This document shows positions 1-9,262 of a stretch of DNA of 64,000 bases, in pieces. Position 1 is the stretch's first letter, and every line of letters starts with the position of its first letter. This DNA is from Azonexus fungiphilus (GTDB taxonomy: Bacteria > Pseudomonadota > Gammaproteobacteria > Burkholderiales > Rhodocyclaceae): positions 166,935 to 230,934 of the forward strand of contig NZ_RBXP01000016.1 in NCBI RefSeq assembly GCF_003634965.1, read 5' to 3'. A program made the position numbers and the translations under genes. The notes under the pieces are model-generated. The model was not told the origin of the DNA and made no database searches. It saw only the letters and a program-made list of their open reading frames with translations.

Positions 1-37
1 TCGACAGGCCTTCGGCGGGCGGCTGATAGACGCTCAT
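1..37 (-). CDS. 5' end of an unidentified gene leaving the window
   Basis: An ATG at 37 on the minus strand opens a frame that runs off the left edge. Only twelve codons are visible, reading [12 protein letters not shown]. The start lies immediately after the stop of the small secreted-protein gene (TGA then ATG), the spacing of translationally coupled genes, so the two probably form a leftward unit. The N-terminus faintly resembles RluA-type pseudouridine synthases, but twelve residues cannot support a name. Confidence 0.4.
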   Translation of the reverse strand, partial: MSVYQPPAEGLS

Positions 38-244
38 TCAGTGCTGTGCCGGCCGCGTGCAACGGGCATCGAGGTAAGGGCCGGCACTGTGGCGCCAGCC
101 GTCACCGGGCGGTGTCTGCATGCAGATGCGGGCGCCGTCGACCTTGCTCGTCCACCGGTGCCAGTAAGCCGGCCGCGCGCCGGCCGCAGCGCTCAGCGCG
201 GCGAGCAGGAGGAACGGCAGGAGGTGGCGTTTGCACTTTCGCAT
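38..244 (-). CDS. small secreted protein (68 aa), next to the LexA box
   Basis: The 68-residue product starts [10 protein letters not shown], followed by a hydrophobic stretch ([15 protein letters not shown]) and a plausible signal peptidase site near residues 21-23. The mature part is about 46 residues with two cysteines (in ARICMQ and DARCTR) that could form a disulfide in the periplasm. The frame stays open upstream to 316, but that extension crosses the LexA box and lacks a signal-peptide start, so the ATG at 244 is preferred. No ribosome binding site is clear. The start lies 12 bp from a perfect LexA box shared with recA, so SOS control is possible. The family is not recognised; that it is real rests on the signal peptide and the tight coupling to the gene downstream. 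Confidence 0.6.
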   Translation of the reverse strand: MRKCKRHLLPFLLLAALSAAAGARPAYWHRWTSKVDGARICMQTPPGDGWRHSAGPYLDARCTRPAQH

Positions 245-259
245 CAGTCGAGTTACTGT
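231..259 (+). promoter_or_regulatory. sigma70 promoter of recA
   Basis: TTGCAC at 231-236 and TACTGT at 254-259 are separated by 17 bp. The -10 hexamer overlaps the LexA box, the usual layout for repression. It would start transcription near 266 and give recA a leader of about 185 nt. This is read from sequence only. Confidence 0.6.
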
Positions 260-271
260 ATGGTTGTACAG
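256..271. promoter_or_regulatory. LexA (SOS) box
   Basis: CTGTATGGTTGTACAG matches the CTGT-N8-ACAG operator of E. coli-type LexA, with both half-sites perfect. It sits in the interval between recA (rightward) and the small secreted-protein gene (leftward), so one operator could serve both. Confidence 0.88.
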
Positions 272-451
272 TATCCGGTGGCTGGAAAAAACCGGGGCGC
301 AAAGAATACACCGCACCCGGCGCAGGCTTCCATAAAATCCGTAATTGCCATTGGCATTTTTCCCCGGTGGCGAGTCTGGTATCCAGCCAGCAATTTCTGT
401 TCCATCCCTGGCCCCTGTGCCATAATCCGCTCAACGTTTCGAGGTAAGAAC

Positions 452-1472
<1,021 letters not shown>

Positions 1473-1480
<8 letters not shown>

Positions 1481-1907
1481 TCTGCGGGTTCGCGCACTGC
1501 AGTGTCTGACCCGGCGCGATTACAGCCGGGCCGACCTGCGTGCCCGACTCGCCGCTCACGCCGAGAGCGCGGAAGAACTCGAGGCGGTGCTCGATGCGTT
1601 GCAGGCCGAGCGCCTGCTGTCCGATCATCGCTATGCCAGCCAGCGCGTGGTTGCCCGCGCGGCCCGCTACGGCAACGGTCGCCTGCGCCAGGAACTGCGC
1701 CAGCACGGCGTCAGCGACGGGGATATCGAGGCGGCCCTGCCCGAGGCCGGCGACGAGGGCGAACGCTGTCGTTCAATTTGGGCGAAAAAGTTCGGTCGAC
1801 CGCCAGCGTCGGCGGAAGAACGTGCGAAACAGATGCGTTTCCTGCAATATCGCGGCTTTTCGTCAGAAGCGATCCGGCAGGCACTGCGCGGAGTCGATGA
1901 AGAATGA
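1473..1907 (+). CDS. recX: RecA regulator RecX
   Basis: RecX caps and destabilises RecA filaments and so limits RecA activity. The 144-residue protein has the all-helical repeats of the family, including [15 protein letters not shown] near the N-terminus and [21 protein letters not shown] at the end. Length is normal. Its ATG lies inside the last codons of recA, and its stop overlaps the lptB start (ATGA), so recA, recX and lptB are physically coupled. The join to lptB is unusual: lptB more often follows lptA and lptC. Confidence 0.93.
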
Positions 1908-2638
1908 GCCAGCCGACAGCCACCCTTTCCGCTCACAACCTGAAGAAGCGCTACAAGGCGCGTACCGTTGTCGAGGACGTTTCCTTCGCGGTGCGCTCCG
2001 GCGAGGTCGTCGGCTTGCTTGGGCCGAACGGGGCCGGCAAGACCACCTGTTTCTACATGATCGTCGGCCTGGTTGCCGCCGATGGCGGCGAAGTCTATAT
2101 CGACGACGAACGTCTGACCCACCAGCCGATGCACCTGCGCGCGCGTCAGGGGCTCTCCTATCTGCCGCAGGAGGCGTCGGTCTTCCGCAAGCTCAACGTC
2201 GAGGAAAACATCCTTGCCGTGCTTGAACTGCAGGGCCTGCCACCGGCCGAACTCGCCGAACGGCTCGAGAACCTGCTCGCCGAACTGCACATCGGCCACG
2301 TCCGCCACGTCAATGCCGCCGCCTTGTCTGGCGGTGAGCGCCGGCGTGTCGAAATCGCCCGGGCGCTTGCCACCAACCCGCGTTTCATCCTGCTCGACGA
2401 GCCCTTCGCTGGGGTGGACCCGATCGCCGTACTGGAAATCCAGAAGATCATCCGCTTCCTCAAGGAACGCGGCATTGGCGTCCTGATCACCGATCACAAC
2501 GTCCGCGAGACGCTCGGCATCTGCGACCACGCGGTGATCATCAATGCCGGCCACGTACTTACCTCTGGACGGCCGGAAGAAATCGTCGACAATGAAAGCG
2601 TCCGCAAGGTTTATCTCGGTGAGAATTTCCGGCTCTGA
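1904..2638 (+). CDS. lptB: LPS export ABC transporter ATP-binding protein LptB
   Basis: LptB is the cytoplasmic ATPase that, with LptF and LptG, extracts lipopolysaccharide from the inner membrane. The 244-residue protein has Walker [11 protein letters not shown] (about 37-46), signature [15 protein letters not shown], Walker [14 protein letters not shown] and switch histidine in ITDHNVRE. The C-terminal [12 protein letters not shown] is typical of LptB. It is followed by rpoN, the conserved neighbour in proteobacteria. No lptA or lptC lies upstream, where recA-recX is found instead. Confidence 0.95.
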   Translation: MSQPTATLSAHNLKKRYKARTVVEDVSFAVRSGEVVGLLGPNGAGKTTCFYMIVGLVAADGGEVYIDDERLTHQPMHLRARQGLSYLPQEASVFRKLNVEENILAVLELQGLPPAELAERLENLLAELHIGHVRHVNAAALSGGERRRVEIARALATNPRFILLDEPFAGVDPIAVLEIQKIIRFLKERGIGVLITDHNVRETLGICDHAVIINAGHVLTSGRPEEIVDNESVRKVYLGENFRL

Positions 2639-2668
2639 GCGACGAATCACCACCTGCACCCTTCCCCA

Positions 2669-4126
2669 ATGAAACCGGCACTTCAGCTCAAGCTCTCGCA
2701 ACACCTGGCACTGACGCCGCAATTGCAGCAGTCGATCAAGCTGCTGCAATTGTCGACGGTCGAGATGCAGCAGGAGATCGAACGCTACCTGCTGGAAAAT
2801 CCGATGCTCGAGCGCGACGACGACGGACCGGGCGAATCCTTCGCCGGCGCCCAGCAGTTCGACGCCCCGGACAACAAGATCCAGTCCAGCGAAAGCACCG
2901 CCAGCGAAGCGCACGAGGATGCCCAGGGCGAGCCGCCGATGACTCCCAGCGATGTCGACGACGATCGCTGGTCAAGCGATGCCGGTACCTTCACCGGTGC
3001 CGGTCGCGACGATGACGACGACAGCGACGCCCAGGACAGCCACGCCGCGACCGTCAGCCTGCGCGAGCACCTGACCTGGCAGCTGGGCATGACCCAGATG
3101 TCGGAACGCGATCGCAGCCTGGTCCGTTTCCTGATCGAGGCACTCGACGACGACGGCTACCTGTCGGCTCCGCTCGAGGAACTCTGGGAAACCCTGCCGC
3201 CGGAATACGAGATCGAAATCGACGAACTCGAGATCGCGCTGCGCCATATCCAGAATTTCGATCCGACCGGCATCGGTGCCCGCGATCTGCGCGAATGCCT
3301 GCTGCTGCAATTGAAGGTTGCCGAGGATTGCGCCGAGCGCACGCTGGCGCTGAGCATCGTCGACAAGCACCTCGAACTGCTTGCCGCCCGCGATTTCGCC
3401 AAGATCCGCCGGCTGACCGGCTGCGACGACGAAATCCTGAAAGGTGCCCACGCGCTGATCACCAGCCTCGATCCCCGCCCGGCTGCCGGTTATGCCCAGG
3501 TCGAAGCGCGTTACATCACCCCCGATGTGATCGTGAAGAAGCTCAAGGGCAAGTGGACCGCCTACATCAATCCCGACGCCTACCCGCGCCTGCGCATCAA
3601 TCGGCTGTACGCGGAAATCCTCGCCAAGCAGCGTCGCGGCAACGGCAACCTCAGCGGCCAGCTGCAGGAGGCCCGCTGGCTGATCAAGAACGTGCAGCAG
3701 CGTTTCGAGACCATCCATCGCGTGACCCAGGCAATCGTCGACCGCCAGCGTCAGTTCTTCGAACATGGCGAAGTCGCGATGCGGCCACTCGTCCTGCGCG
3801 AGATCGCCGACCTGCTCGGCCTGCACGAATCGACGATTTCGCGGGTGACCAGCCAGAAATACATGGCCACGCCACGCGGCATCTTCGAGCTCAAATACTT
3901 CTTCGGCAGCCACGTTTCCACCGATACCGGTGGTGCCTGTTCTGCCACCGCCATCCGGGCGCTGATCAAGCAGTTGATTTCGGCGGAGGATGGCAAGAAG
4001 CCCTTGTCGGATAGTCAATTATCCGAAATACTAGGCCAGCAGGGAATTGTCGTGGCCCGACGCACGGTCGCCAAGTATCGTGAATCGCTCAACATCCCGC
4101 CGGTCAATTTACGCAAGACCCTGTAG
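2669..4126 (+). CDS. rpoN: RNA polymerase sigma-54 factor RpoN
   Basis: Sigma-54 directs RNA polymerase to -24/-12 promoters and needs AAA+ enhancer-binding activators. The 485-residue protein has the Gln/Leu-rich region I ([16 protein letters not shown]), an acidic region II at about residues 70-120, the core-binding domain, a helix-turn-helix around [16 protein letters not shown], and the RpoN box [10 protein letters not shown] near the C-terminus. It lies 30 bp after lptB and 14 bp before hpf, the usual order in proteobacteria. Confidence 0.97.
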   Translation: MKPALQLKLSQHLALTPQLQQSIKLLQLSTVEMQQEIERYLLENPMLERDDDGPGESFAGAQQFDAPDNKIQSSESTASEAHEDAQGEPPMTPSDVDDDRWSSDAGTFTGAGRDDDDDSDAQDSHAATVSLREHLTWQLGMTQMSERDRSLVRFLIEALDDDGYLSAPLEELWETLPPEYEIEIDELEIALRHIQNFDPTGIGARDLRECLLLQLKVAEDCAERTLALSIVDKHLELLAARDFAKIRRLTGCDDEILKGAHALITSLDPRPAAGYAQVEARYITPDVIVKKLKGKWTAYINPDAYPRLRINRLYAEILAKQRRGNGNLSGQLQEARWLIKNVQQRFETIHRVTQAIVDRQRQFFEHGEVAMRPLVLREIADLLGLHESTISRVTSQKYMATPRGIFELKYFFGSHVSTDTGGACSATAIRALIKQLISAEDGKKPLSDSQLSEILGQQGIVVARRTVAKYRESLNIPPVNLRKTL

Positions 4127-4140
4127 AGAGAGGAGAAAAA

Positions 4141-4464
4141 ATGAATCTGCAGATCAGTGGTCACCACATCGAAGTTACCCCGGCCCTCCGCGAATACGTC
4201 GAGAACAAGCTCGATCCGGTTGTCCGCCATTTTGACAAGGTCACCGGGGTCAGCGTCGTGCTCTCCGTCGAGAAGCTGAAGCAGAAGGCCGAAGTGACGG
4301 TGCACGTGCCGGGCAAGGACATGCATGTCGAGGAAGCCGGTGACGATCTCTACGCGGCCATCGATGCGATGTTCGACAAGCTCGACCGCCAGGTCCAGAA
4401 GTACAAGCAGAAGCTGCAGGACCACCATCGGGGCGAAAAGGCGTCGCTGCACATCGACGAATAA
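4141..4464 (+). CDS. hpf: ribosome hibernation promoting factor, short form
   Basis: HPF binds the 30S decoding region in stationary phase and favours inactive 100S ribosome dimers. The 107-residue protein matches the short HPF/YfiA family: [24 protein letters not shown] at the start and the basic tail segment [14 protein letters not shown]. It lacks the long-form C-terminal dimerisation domain. A strong ribosome binding site (AGAGAGGAG) precedes the ATG. A perfect intrinsic terminator follows, so this gene probably ends the recA-rpoN-hpf transcript. Confidence 0.95.
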   Translation: MNLQISGHHIEVTPALREYVENKLDPVVRHFDKVTGVSVVLSVEKLKQKAEVTVHVPGKDMHVEEAGDDLYAAIDAMFDKLDRQVQKYKQKLQDHHRGEKASLHIDE

Positions 4465-4475
4465 GCCCGAATCAA

Positions 4476-4502
4476 CCGCACCCCGAGCGGGTGCGGTTTT
4501 TT
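4476..4502 (+). terminator. intrinsic terminator after hpf
   Basis: An 8-bp perfect GC stem (CCGCACCC at 4476-4483 with GGGTGCGG at 4489-4496), a 5-nt loop and six T residues. It lies between hpf and ptsN, so ptsN-hprK either depend on read-through or have their own promoter. Confidence 0.9.
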
Positions 4503-4517
4503 AGCTGCCCAATTTCC

Positions 4518-4967
4518 ATGAACCCTCTAGACAATATTCTGACTGCCGACCAGGTCCTGCTCGATCTGGATGCGAGCAGCAAGAAGCGCGTTTTCGAACA
4601 GGCCGGCATGCTTTTCGAGGGCCGTCTCGGGATGTCCCGGTCGCTGATTTTCGACAGCCTGTTCGCGCGCGAGAAACTCGGATCGACCGGCCTGGGTCAG
4701 GGTGTGGCCATCCCCCACGGCCGCATCAAGGGCCTCAAGCAGGCTGCCGGCGCACTTATCCGCCTGGCGACACCGATTCCCTTCGATTCGCCGGACGGCC
4801 GTCCGGTGACCCTGCTGTTCGTCCTGCTGGTGCCCGAACAGGCGACCGAGGAGCATCTCCAGATCCTGTCCGAACTTGCCCAGCGTTTCTCCGACCGGGC
4901 CTTCCGTGAAGCGCTGCAGGGCGCTGCCGACGCCGAGACCGTGCTCGGCCTGTTCCAGAAGTCCTGA
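4518..4967 (+). CDS. ptsN: PTS-Ntr EIIA component PtsN
   Basis: PtsN is the terminal phosphoryl acceptor of the nitrogen-related phosphorelay and acts by regulatory protein contacts, not sugar transport. The 149-residue protein has the fructose-type EIIA fold and the phosphorylated histidine H67 in GVAIPHGRI. A GTG start at 4491 is also in frame but falls inside the terminator stem after hpf, so the ATG at 4518 (MNPLDNIL) is chosen; no strong ribosome binding site precedes it. hprK follows 8 bp downstream. Confidence 0.93.
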   Translation: MNPLDNILTADQVLLDLDASSKKRVFEQAGMLFEGRLGMSRSLIFDSLFAREKLGSTGLGQGVAIPHGRIKGLKQAAGALIRLATPIPFDSPDGRPVTLLFVLLVPEQATEEHLQILSELAQRFSDRAFREALQGAADAETVLGLFQKS

Positions 4968-4975
4968 TCGCGGTC

Positions 4976-5911
4976 GTGCGTCACATCAGTCTGGAGCAGC
5001 TTTACCAGGACAACCGGGAAAAGCTGCTGTTCAACTGGCTGGTTGGCCAGATGAGCGAGCGGCGGATCGAACTCAAGGCGGCTTCGAATTACGGTGCCGA
5101 CGTTGTCGGCCACATCAACATCATCCACCCCGAACGCCTGCAGGTCATGGGCCAGGCCGAGTATGACTGGGCCATGCGCATCGGCGAGCGGCGCTTCGGC
5201 CAATTGTTCATCGACCTGCTGTCGGCCAAGACGCCGGCAATGATCGTCGCCGACGGCCTGAAGCCGCCCGAATTCATCGTCGAAGCCTGTCGCAGTGCCG
5301 ATGTTCCCTTGATCCTGTCGCCCAAGCATTGCTCGGCGGTCATCGATCACCTGCGCATCTACCTGTCGGCGCGACTTGCCGATACCGTCAGCCTGCATGG
5401 GGTGTTCATGGACGTCCTCGGCATGGGCGTGCTGATCACCGGCGATTCCGGCGTCGGCAAGTCGGAACTGGCGCTCGAGCTGATTTCGCGTGGGCATGGC
5501 CTGGTTGCCGACGATGTCGTCGAAATGGCACGGATCGCCCCGACGACGATCGAGGGTCGTTGCCCGGGGATGCTGCGCGATTTTCTCGAAGTGCGCGGGC
5601 TGGGGCTGCTCAATATCCGGACGATTTTCGGCGAAACCGCCTCGCGCCGGAAAATGAAGCTGAAGCTGATCGTGCACCTGCAGCGCACGCTCGCCTCCGA
5701 GGATGCGCCGCGCTTGCCTCTCGACGCGCAAAGCCAGGAAGTCCTCGGGGTGCCGATCCGCAAGGTGGTGATTCCGGTTGCCGCCGGGCGCAATCTGGCC
5801 GTCCTGCTCGAAGCGGCGGTACGCAACACGATCCTTCAGTATCGCGGGATCGACAGCATGCAGGATTTTGTCGACCGGCAAAGCCGGATGATGAACGACG
5901 GTGACCTGTAG
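4976..5911 (+). CDS. hprK: HPr kinase/phosphorylase
   Basis: HprK phosphorylates and dephosphorylates the regulatory serine of HPr. The 311-residue protein has an N-terminal domain, then the P-loop GDSGVGKSE (about residues 159-167), the acidic LVADDVVEM segment and the family signature around EVRGLGLLNIRTIFG. The start is GTG. The partner HPr encoded at 54557-54826 keeps Ser46, so a target exists in the same genome. rapZ, which often follows in proteobacteria, is absent; the next gene is convergent. Confidence 0.95.
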   Translation: MRHISLEQLYQDNREKLLFNWLVGQMSERRIELKAASNYGADVVGHINIIHPERLQVMGQAEYDWAMRIGERRFGQLFIDLLSAKTPAMIVADGLKPPEFIVEACRSADVPLILSPKHCSAVIDHLRIYLSARLADTVSLHGVFMDVLGMGVLITGDSGVGKSELALELISRGHGLVADDVVEMARIAPTTIEGRCPGMLRDFLEVRGLGLLNIRTIFGETASRRKMKLKLIVHLQRTLASEDAPRLPLDAQSQEVLGVPIRKVVIPVAAGRNLAVLLEAAVRNTILQYRGIDSMQDFVDRQSRMMNDGDL

Positions 5912-5935
5912 TCCGGCAGATGCCGGGTCCCGTGA

Positions 5936-6838
5936 TCAGAGGTGTTCGAACTCGACGCGTTCCGACGCCGTATCGTTGGCCGAGCTGCCGAAGCAGATGA
6001 TGCCGCTGCCGTCGAGCAAGGCTTCGTGCTTGCGGACGAGAATCTCCTGGCGCCCGCGCATCGTCAGGAAGCTGCCGTTGGTGCTCGTATCGACCAGATA
6101 ATAGCCGTCGCTGCGGCGCTCGATCCGTGCGTGCTGTCGCGAAACCCGCCGGTTCTCGACGAGCAGCTTGCACGACGGGTCGCGGCCGAGGCTGAGCATC
6201 GGCGTTTTGTCGTCGATCAGGAAGGCCTTGCCCCGATAGCGCAGGCAGAGGCGCTCGGCGAGCTGCTTGGCGCCGCTGTGCGGACCGAACATTGAGTGCT
6301 GTTGCGGGGCGCCGGCGCTGGGTACCGGCCAGTGCAGCTGAAACAGCGAGAATCCGCCGTCGCCTTCGCTGAGTTCGCCGAGTTCCTTGCAGGGCACGAC
6401 CTGAAGCAACGCGCTGCCGGGCAGTGCGCGGATGACTGGCGCGCTGCACAGGATCTGGTCGCCGCGCGCCAGACCGGCGATACGCATCAGGTTGCCGAGC
6501 TTCTCGGTGGTCGGCAATTCGCTTGCGGCATTGCCGTTGTCGTGCAGGGCGATGCGGATGTTCAGCTTGTGCCCGGAGACCGGCGGCAGGTCGGCAATGC
6601 GCTGGTGCATGTCGATGGCCGACTGACAGGCGTCCTCGGCGCTGGGGAACAGCGCCAGAATTTCGTCGCCGACGACCTGCCGGGTGATGCCGCGGTAAGC
6701 TTCAATCGATCGTGTCATCCGCTTGATGCAGCGGTCGATCGCCCGCTCGGCTTCCTGCTCGGTCAGGCGCTGGTGCAACGAGGCGCTGCCGGTGATGTCG
6801 GCGACCATGACGACGGGGATCGGGTGCGACGCATTCAT
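5936..6838 (-). CDS. class III cyclase-like domain fused to an FHA domain
   Basis: The 300-residue protein has a class III nucleotidyl cyclase homology domain (about 8-140) and a C-terminal FHA domain (about 197-285). The cyclase part keeps both metal-binding aspartates (D14 in MVADITGS, D58 in VVGDEILALF). Where active cyclases usually carry N-x3-R, it reads N116-L-M-R119, and the expected substrate-recognition segment is altered, so catalysis is doubtful. The FHA part keeps GRD (219-221), RVSRQHARI and STNGS, the phosphothreonine-binding residues. The frame is open upstream, but the ATG at 6838 starts the domain. It is convergent with hprK and lies downstream of ttcA. Likely a phosphopeptide-responsive signalling protein; ligand unknown. 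Confidence 0.8.
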   Translation of the reverse strand: MNASHPIPVVMVADITGSASLHQRLTEQEAERAIDRCIKRMTRSIEAYRGITRQVVGDEILALFPSAEDACQSAIDMHQRIADLPPVSGHKLNIRIALHDNGNAASELPTTEKLGNLMRIAGLARGDQILCSAPVIRALPGSALLQVVPCKELGELSEGDGGFSLFQLHWPVPSAGAPQQHSMFGPHSGAKQLAERLCLRYRGKAFLIDDKTPMLSLGRDPSCKLLVENRRVSRQHARIERRSDGYYLVDTSTNGSFLTMRGRQEILVRKHEALLDGSGIICFGSSANDTASERVEFEHL

Positions 6839-6894
6839 GACGGGGATCGGCTCCTTGGACGGCCGATTATATGACGAAGCACCCGGCCCGTGCA

Positions 6895-7764
6895 TTATGC
6901 GGTGTGGGTGATCGGGATCGTGCCGCTGATCGGCAGTTCCTCGGCGTCGAAGGCGATGTCGCCCTCCTCGACCGGCGTATCCAGCGTCAGGCCACGGAAG
7001 TCGAACAGGTCGTTGTCGCCGAGGTGCGACGGGACGATGTTCTGGATGGCGGTGAATACCGATTCGGTACGTCCTGGGTAGCGCCTGTCCCACTCGTGCA
7101 TCATTTCCTTGACCTTCTGGCGCTGCAGGTTTTCCTGGGAACCGCAGAGGTTGCAGGGAATGATCGGAAATTCCATGGCGCGGGCAAACTTCGCGATATC
7201 GGCTTCGGAGCAGTAGGCGAGCGGCCGGATGACGATGTGCGCCTTGTCATCGGTGACCAGCTTCGGCGGCATGGCCTTCATCTTGCCGCCGAACAGCATG
7301 TTCAGGAACAGCGTGTGCACCATGTCGTCGCGGTGGTGGCCGAGGGCGATCTTGTTGGCGCCGAGTTCCTTGGCGGTGCGGTAGATGATGCCGCGGCGCA
7401 GGCGCGAGCATAGCGAACAGGTGGTTTTGCCCTCGGGAATCTTGTCCTTGACGATCGAGTAGGTGTCGGCCTCGACGATGCGGTATTCGATGCCGAGCGA
7501 TTCGAAATAGCGCGGCAGGACGTCTTCCGGAAAACCCGGCTGCTTCTGGTCGAGGTTCATCGCGATCAGGCGGAACTTGACCGGCGCCCGTTGCTGCAGC
7601 GCCATCAGCATCGCCAGCAGCGTGTAGGAATCCTTGCCACCCGAGCAGCAGACCAGGATGGTATCGCCGTCCTCGATCATGTTGTAGTCCATGATCGCCT
7701 TGCCGGTACGGCCTTCGAGGAATTTGCGGAGTTTTTGCACGTTGGCGGAGAGCGGAGTATTCAT
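6895..7764 (-). CDS. ttcA: tRNA 2-thiocytidine(32) synthetase TtcA
   Basis: TtcA thiolates cytidine 32 of certain tRNAs in an ATP- and Fe-S-dependent reaction. The 289-residue protein has the PP-loop CSGGKDS (about residues 40-46), the CxxC motif CSLC and the later CNLC pair that ligates the Fe-S cluster, and the conserved [14 protein letters not shown] segment. Length is usual. It is divergent from the MidA-type gene, with a 74-bp gap that carries one copy of the CGGTCGACCG palindrome. Confidence 0.95.
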   Translation of the reverse strand: MNTPLSANVQKLRKFLEGRTGKAIMDYNMIEDGDTILVCCSGGKDSYTLLAMLMALQQRAPVKFRLIAMNLDQKQPGFPEDVLPRYFESLGIEYRIVEADTYSIVKDKIPEGKTTCSLCSRLRRGIIYRTAKELGANKIALGHHRDDMVHTLFLNMLFGGKMKAMPPKLVTDDKAHIVIRPLAYCSEADIAKFARAMEFPIIPCNLCGSQENLQRQKVKEMMHEWDRRYPGRTESVFTAIQNIVPSHLGDNDLFDFRGLTLDTPVEEGDIAFDAEELPISGTIPITHTA

Positions 7765-7791
7765 GTTCGGCTGATTTTTGCGGATTTCTGG

Positions 7792-7801
7792 CGGTCGACC
7801 G
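7792..7801. repeat. CGGTCGACCG palindrome, intergenic copy
   Basis: Perfect 10-bp palindrome between the divergent ttcA and MidA-type genes, in the context TCTGGCGGTCGACCGTTG. One of several similar intergenic copies; see the findings. Confidence 0.5.
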
Positions 7802-7838
7802 TTGCGGGCCGCCAGTTTACACGTGCCGGCGAATTAGA

Positions 7839-9020
7839 ATGCAGGCTTTTGCCGTCGCCATGAGTCAACTTCCCCTTCCTTCCGATGCAGCCTTGGCGCA
7901 CAGCGCCGAACTGCATGGCGCGATTGTCCGCGAGATCGAGGCGGCCGGCGGCTGGCTGTCGTTCGCCCGCTACATGGAACTGGCGCTCTACGCGCCGGGG
8001 CTCGGCTACTACTCGGCTGGCGCGCGCAAGTTCGGTGCCGCCGGCGACTTCGTCACGGCGCCCGAGATGACTGTCCTGTTCGGTGAAGCGCTGGCGAACC
8101 AGGTCGCTCAAGTGATGGCCGCGACGCAGCCGCAACTGATCGAGGTCGGTGCCGGCTCCGGCCGGCTGGCCGCCGACCTGCTGCTGGCCCTGGAGCGACT
8201 GTCGGCACTGCCCGAGCGTTACGCCATCCTCGATCTCTCGGCTGACCTGCGGCAGCGCCAGTACGAGACCATCGCCGCGGCGGCGCCGCATCTGCTGTCC
8301 CGGGTTGAATGGCTGGATAGCCTGCCAGCGCAGTTTTCCGGCGTGGTCATCGGCAACGAACTGCTCGATGCGCTACCCGCTCACCTGGTCGTCTGGACTG
8401 GCGACGGCATCCGCGAACGCGGCGTCGCGCTTGGCGAGGATGGTCGTTTCACGTGGAACGACCGGCCGGCGACCGGGGCGCTGCTGGCAGCGGCCGAGGA
8501 GATCGGCCACCAGTGCACGCTGGCACCGGGCCATCTCTCGGAAATATCGCTGGCGGTCAGCGCCTGGTCGGCAGAATGGGGCCATCGCCTGGCGCAGGGC
8601 GCCCTGCTGCTGATCGACTACGGTTTTCCGCGCCATGAGTTCTATCATCCGCAGCGCAACAGCGGCACGCTGATGTGCCATTACCGCCATCATGCGCATC
8701 CCGATCCCTTCTACCTGCCAGGCCTGCAGGACATCACCGTGCATGTCGACTTCACCGCGGTGATCGCCGCCGCCCATGGCGCCGGACTGGATTTGCTCGG
8801 CTATGCCAGCCAGGGCCAGTTCCTGCTGAACTGCGGAATTCTCGACCGCCTGGCCGCAATCACCCCGGAGACGCCGGACTACTACCGGGCGTCGTCGGCG
8901 GTCGGCAAGCTGCTGATGCCCCATGAGATGGGCGAACTGTTCAAGGTGATCGCCATCGGTCGCGGCGTCGATGCGCCGCTGCTCGGCTTCTTGCGCGGCG
9001 ATCAGGGCCACCGCCTGTAG
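7839..9020 (+). CDS. MidA/NDUFAF7-type SAM-dependent methyltransferase (COG1565)
   Basis: This family includes the mitochondrial complex I assembly factor that methylates an arginine; bacterial roles are poorly known. The 393-residue protein has the N-terminal GGWLSFARYMELALYAPGLGYYS block, the SAM-binding motif LIEVGAGSGRLAADLL and the conserved GNELLDALP and LLIDYGF motifs. Start choice is open: ATG at 7839 or ATG at 7860 (MSQLPLPSD). A parS-like sequence lies within the gene at 8445-8460. Confidence 0.88.
   Translation: MQAFAVAMSQLPLPSDAALAHSAELHGAIVREIEAAGGWLSFARYMELALYAPGLGYYSAGARKFGAAGDFVTAPEMTVLFGEALANQVAQVMAATQPQLIEVGAGSGRLAADLLLALERLSALPERYAILDLSADLRQRQYETIAAAAPHLLSRVEWLDSLPAQFSGVVIGNELLDALPAHLVVWTGDGIRERGVALGEDGRFTWNDRPATGALLAAAEEIGHQCTLAPGHLSEISLAVSAWSAEWGHRLAQGALLLIDYGFPRHEFYHPQRNSGTLMCHYRHHAHPDPFYLPGLQDITVHVDFTAVIAAAHGAGLDLLGYASQGQFLLNCGILDRLAAITPETPDYYRASSAVGKLLMPHEMGELFKVIAIGRGVDAPLLGFLRGDQGHRL
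8445..8460. promoter_or_regulatory. parS-like ParB binding site, inside a gene
   Basis: CGTTTCACGTGGAACG contains the full 14-bp GTTTCACGTGGAAC core of the conserved bacterial parS (TGTTnCACGTGnAACA); only the outermost base on each side differs. It lies inside the MidA-type gene (codons for R-F-T-W-N). ParA and ParB are encoded at 36661-38270. Confidence 0.65.
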
Positions 9021-9073
9021 GCGGAGAGGACTATACTGAGCGCTGGCAACAGTACTTCGAGCGAGGCAGCGAC

Positions 9074-9262
9074 ATGGACATTTCGGCAGTAAGCGGTGTG
9101 GTATCCGGCCTGGCTCAGGAGCAGACGGCGATGGCGGTGTCGATGCAGGTGCTCAGGAAGGCGATCGACATCGAGGCGGCGAGCACGTTGCAATTGCTGC
9201 AGACAGTGGCGCCGGCAAGCAATCCGCCGAATCTCGGCAACGCCGTCGATATCAAGGTTTGA
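9074..9262 (+). CDS. YjfB-like putative motility protein (62 aa)
   Basis: The small protein begins MDISAVSGVVSGLAQEQTAM and continues with an amphipathic helix (VSMQVLRKAIDIEAASTLQLL), the pattern of the YjfB motility-associated family. The purine-rich GAGCGAGG lies 8-15 bp before the ATG, and a TATACT sequence at 9032-9037 could be a -10 element. No flagellar genes are nearby. The function of the family is not established. Confidence 0.75.
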   Translation: MDISAVSGVVSGLAQEQTAMAVSMQVLRKAIDIEAASTLQLLQTVAPASNPPNLGNAVDIKV

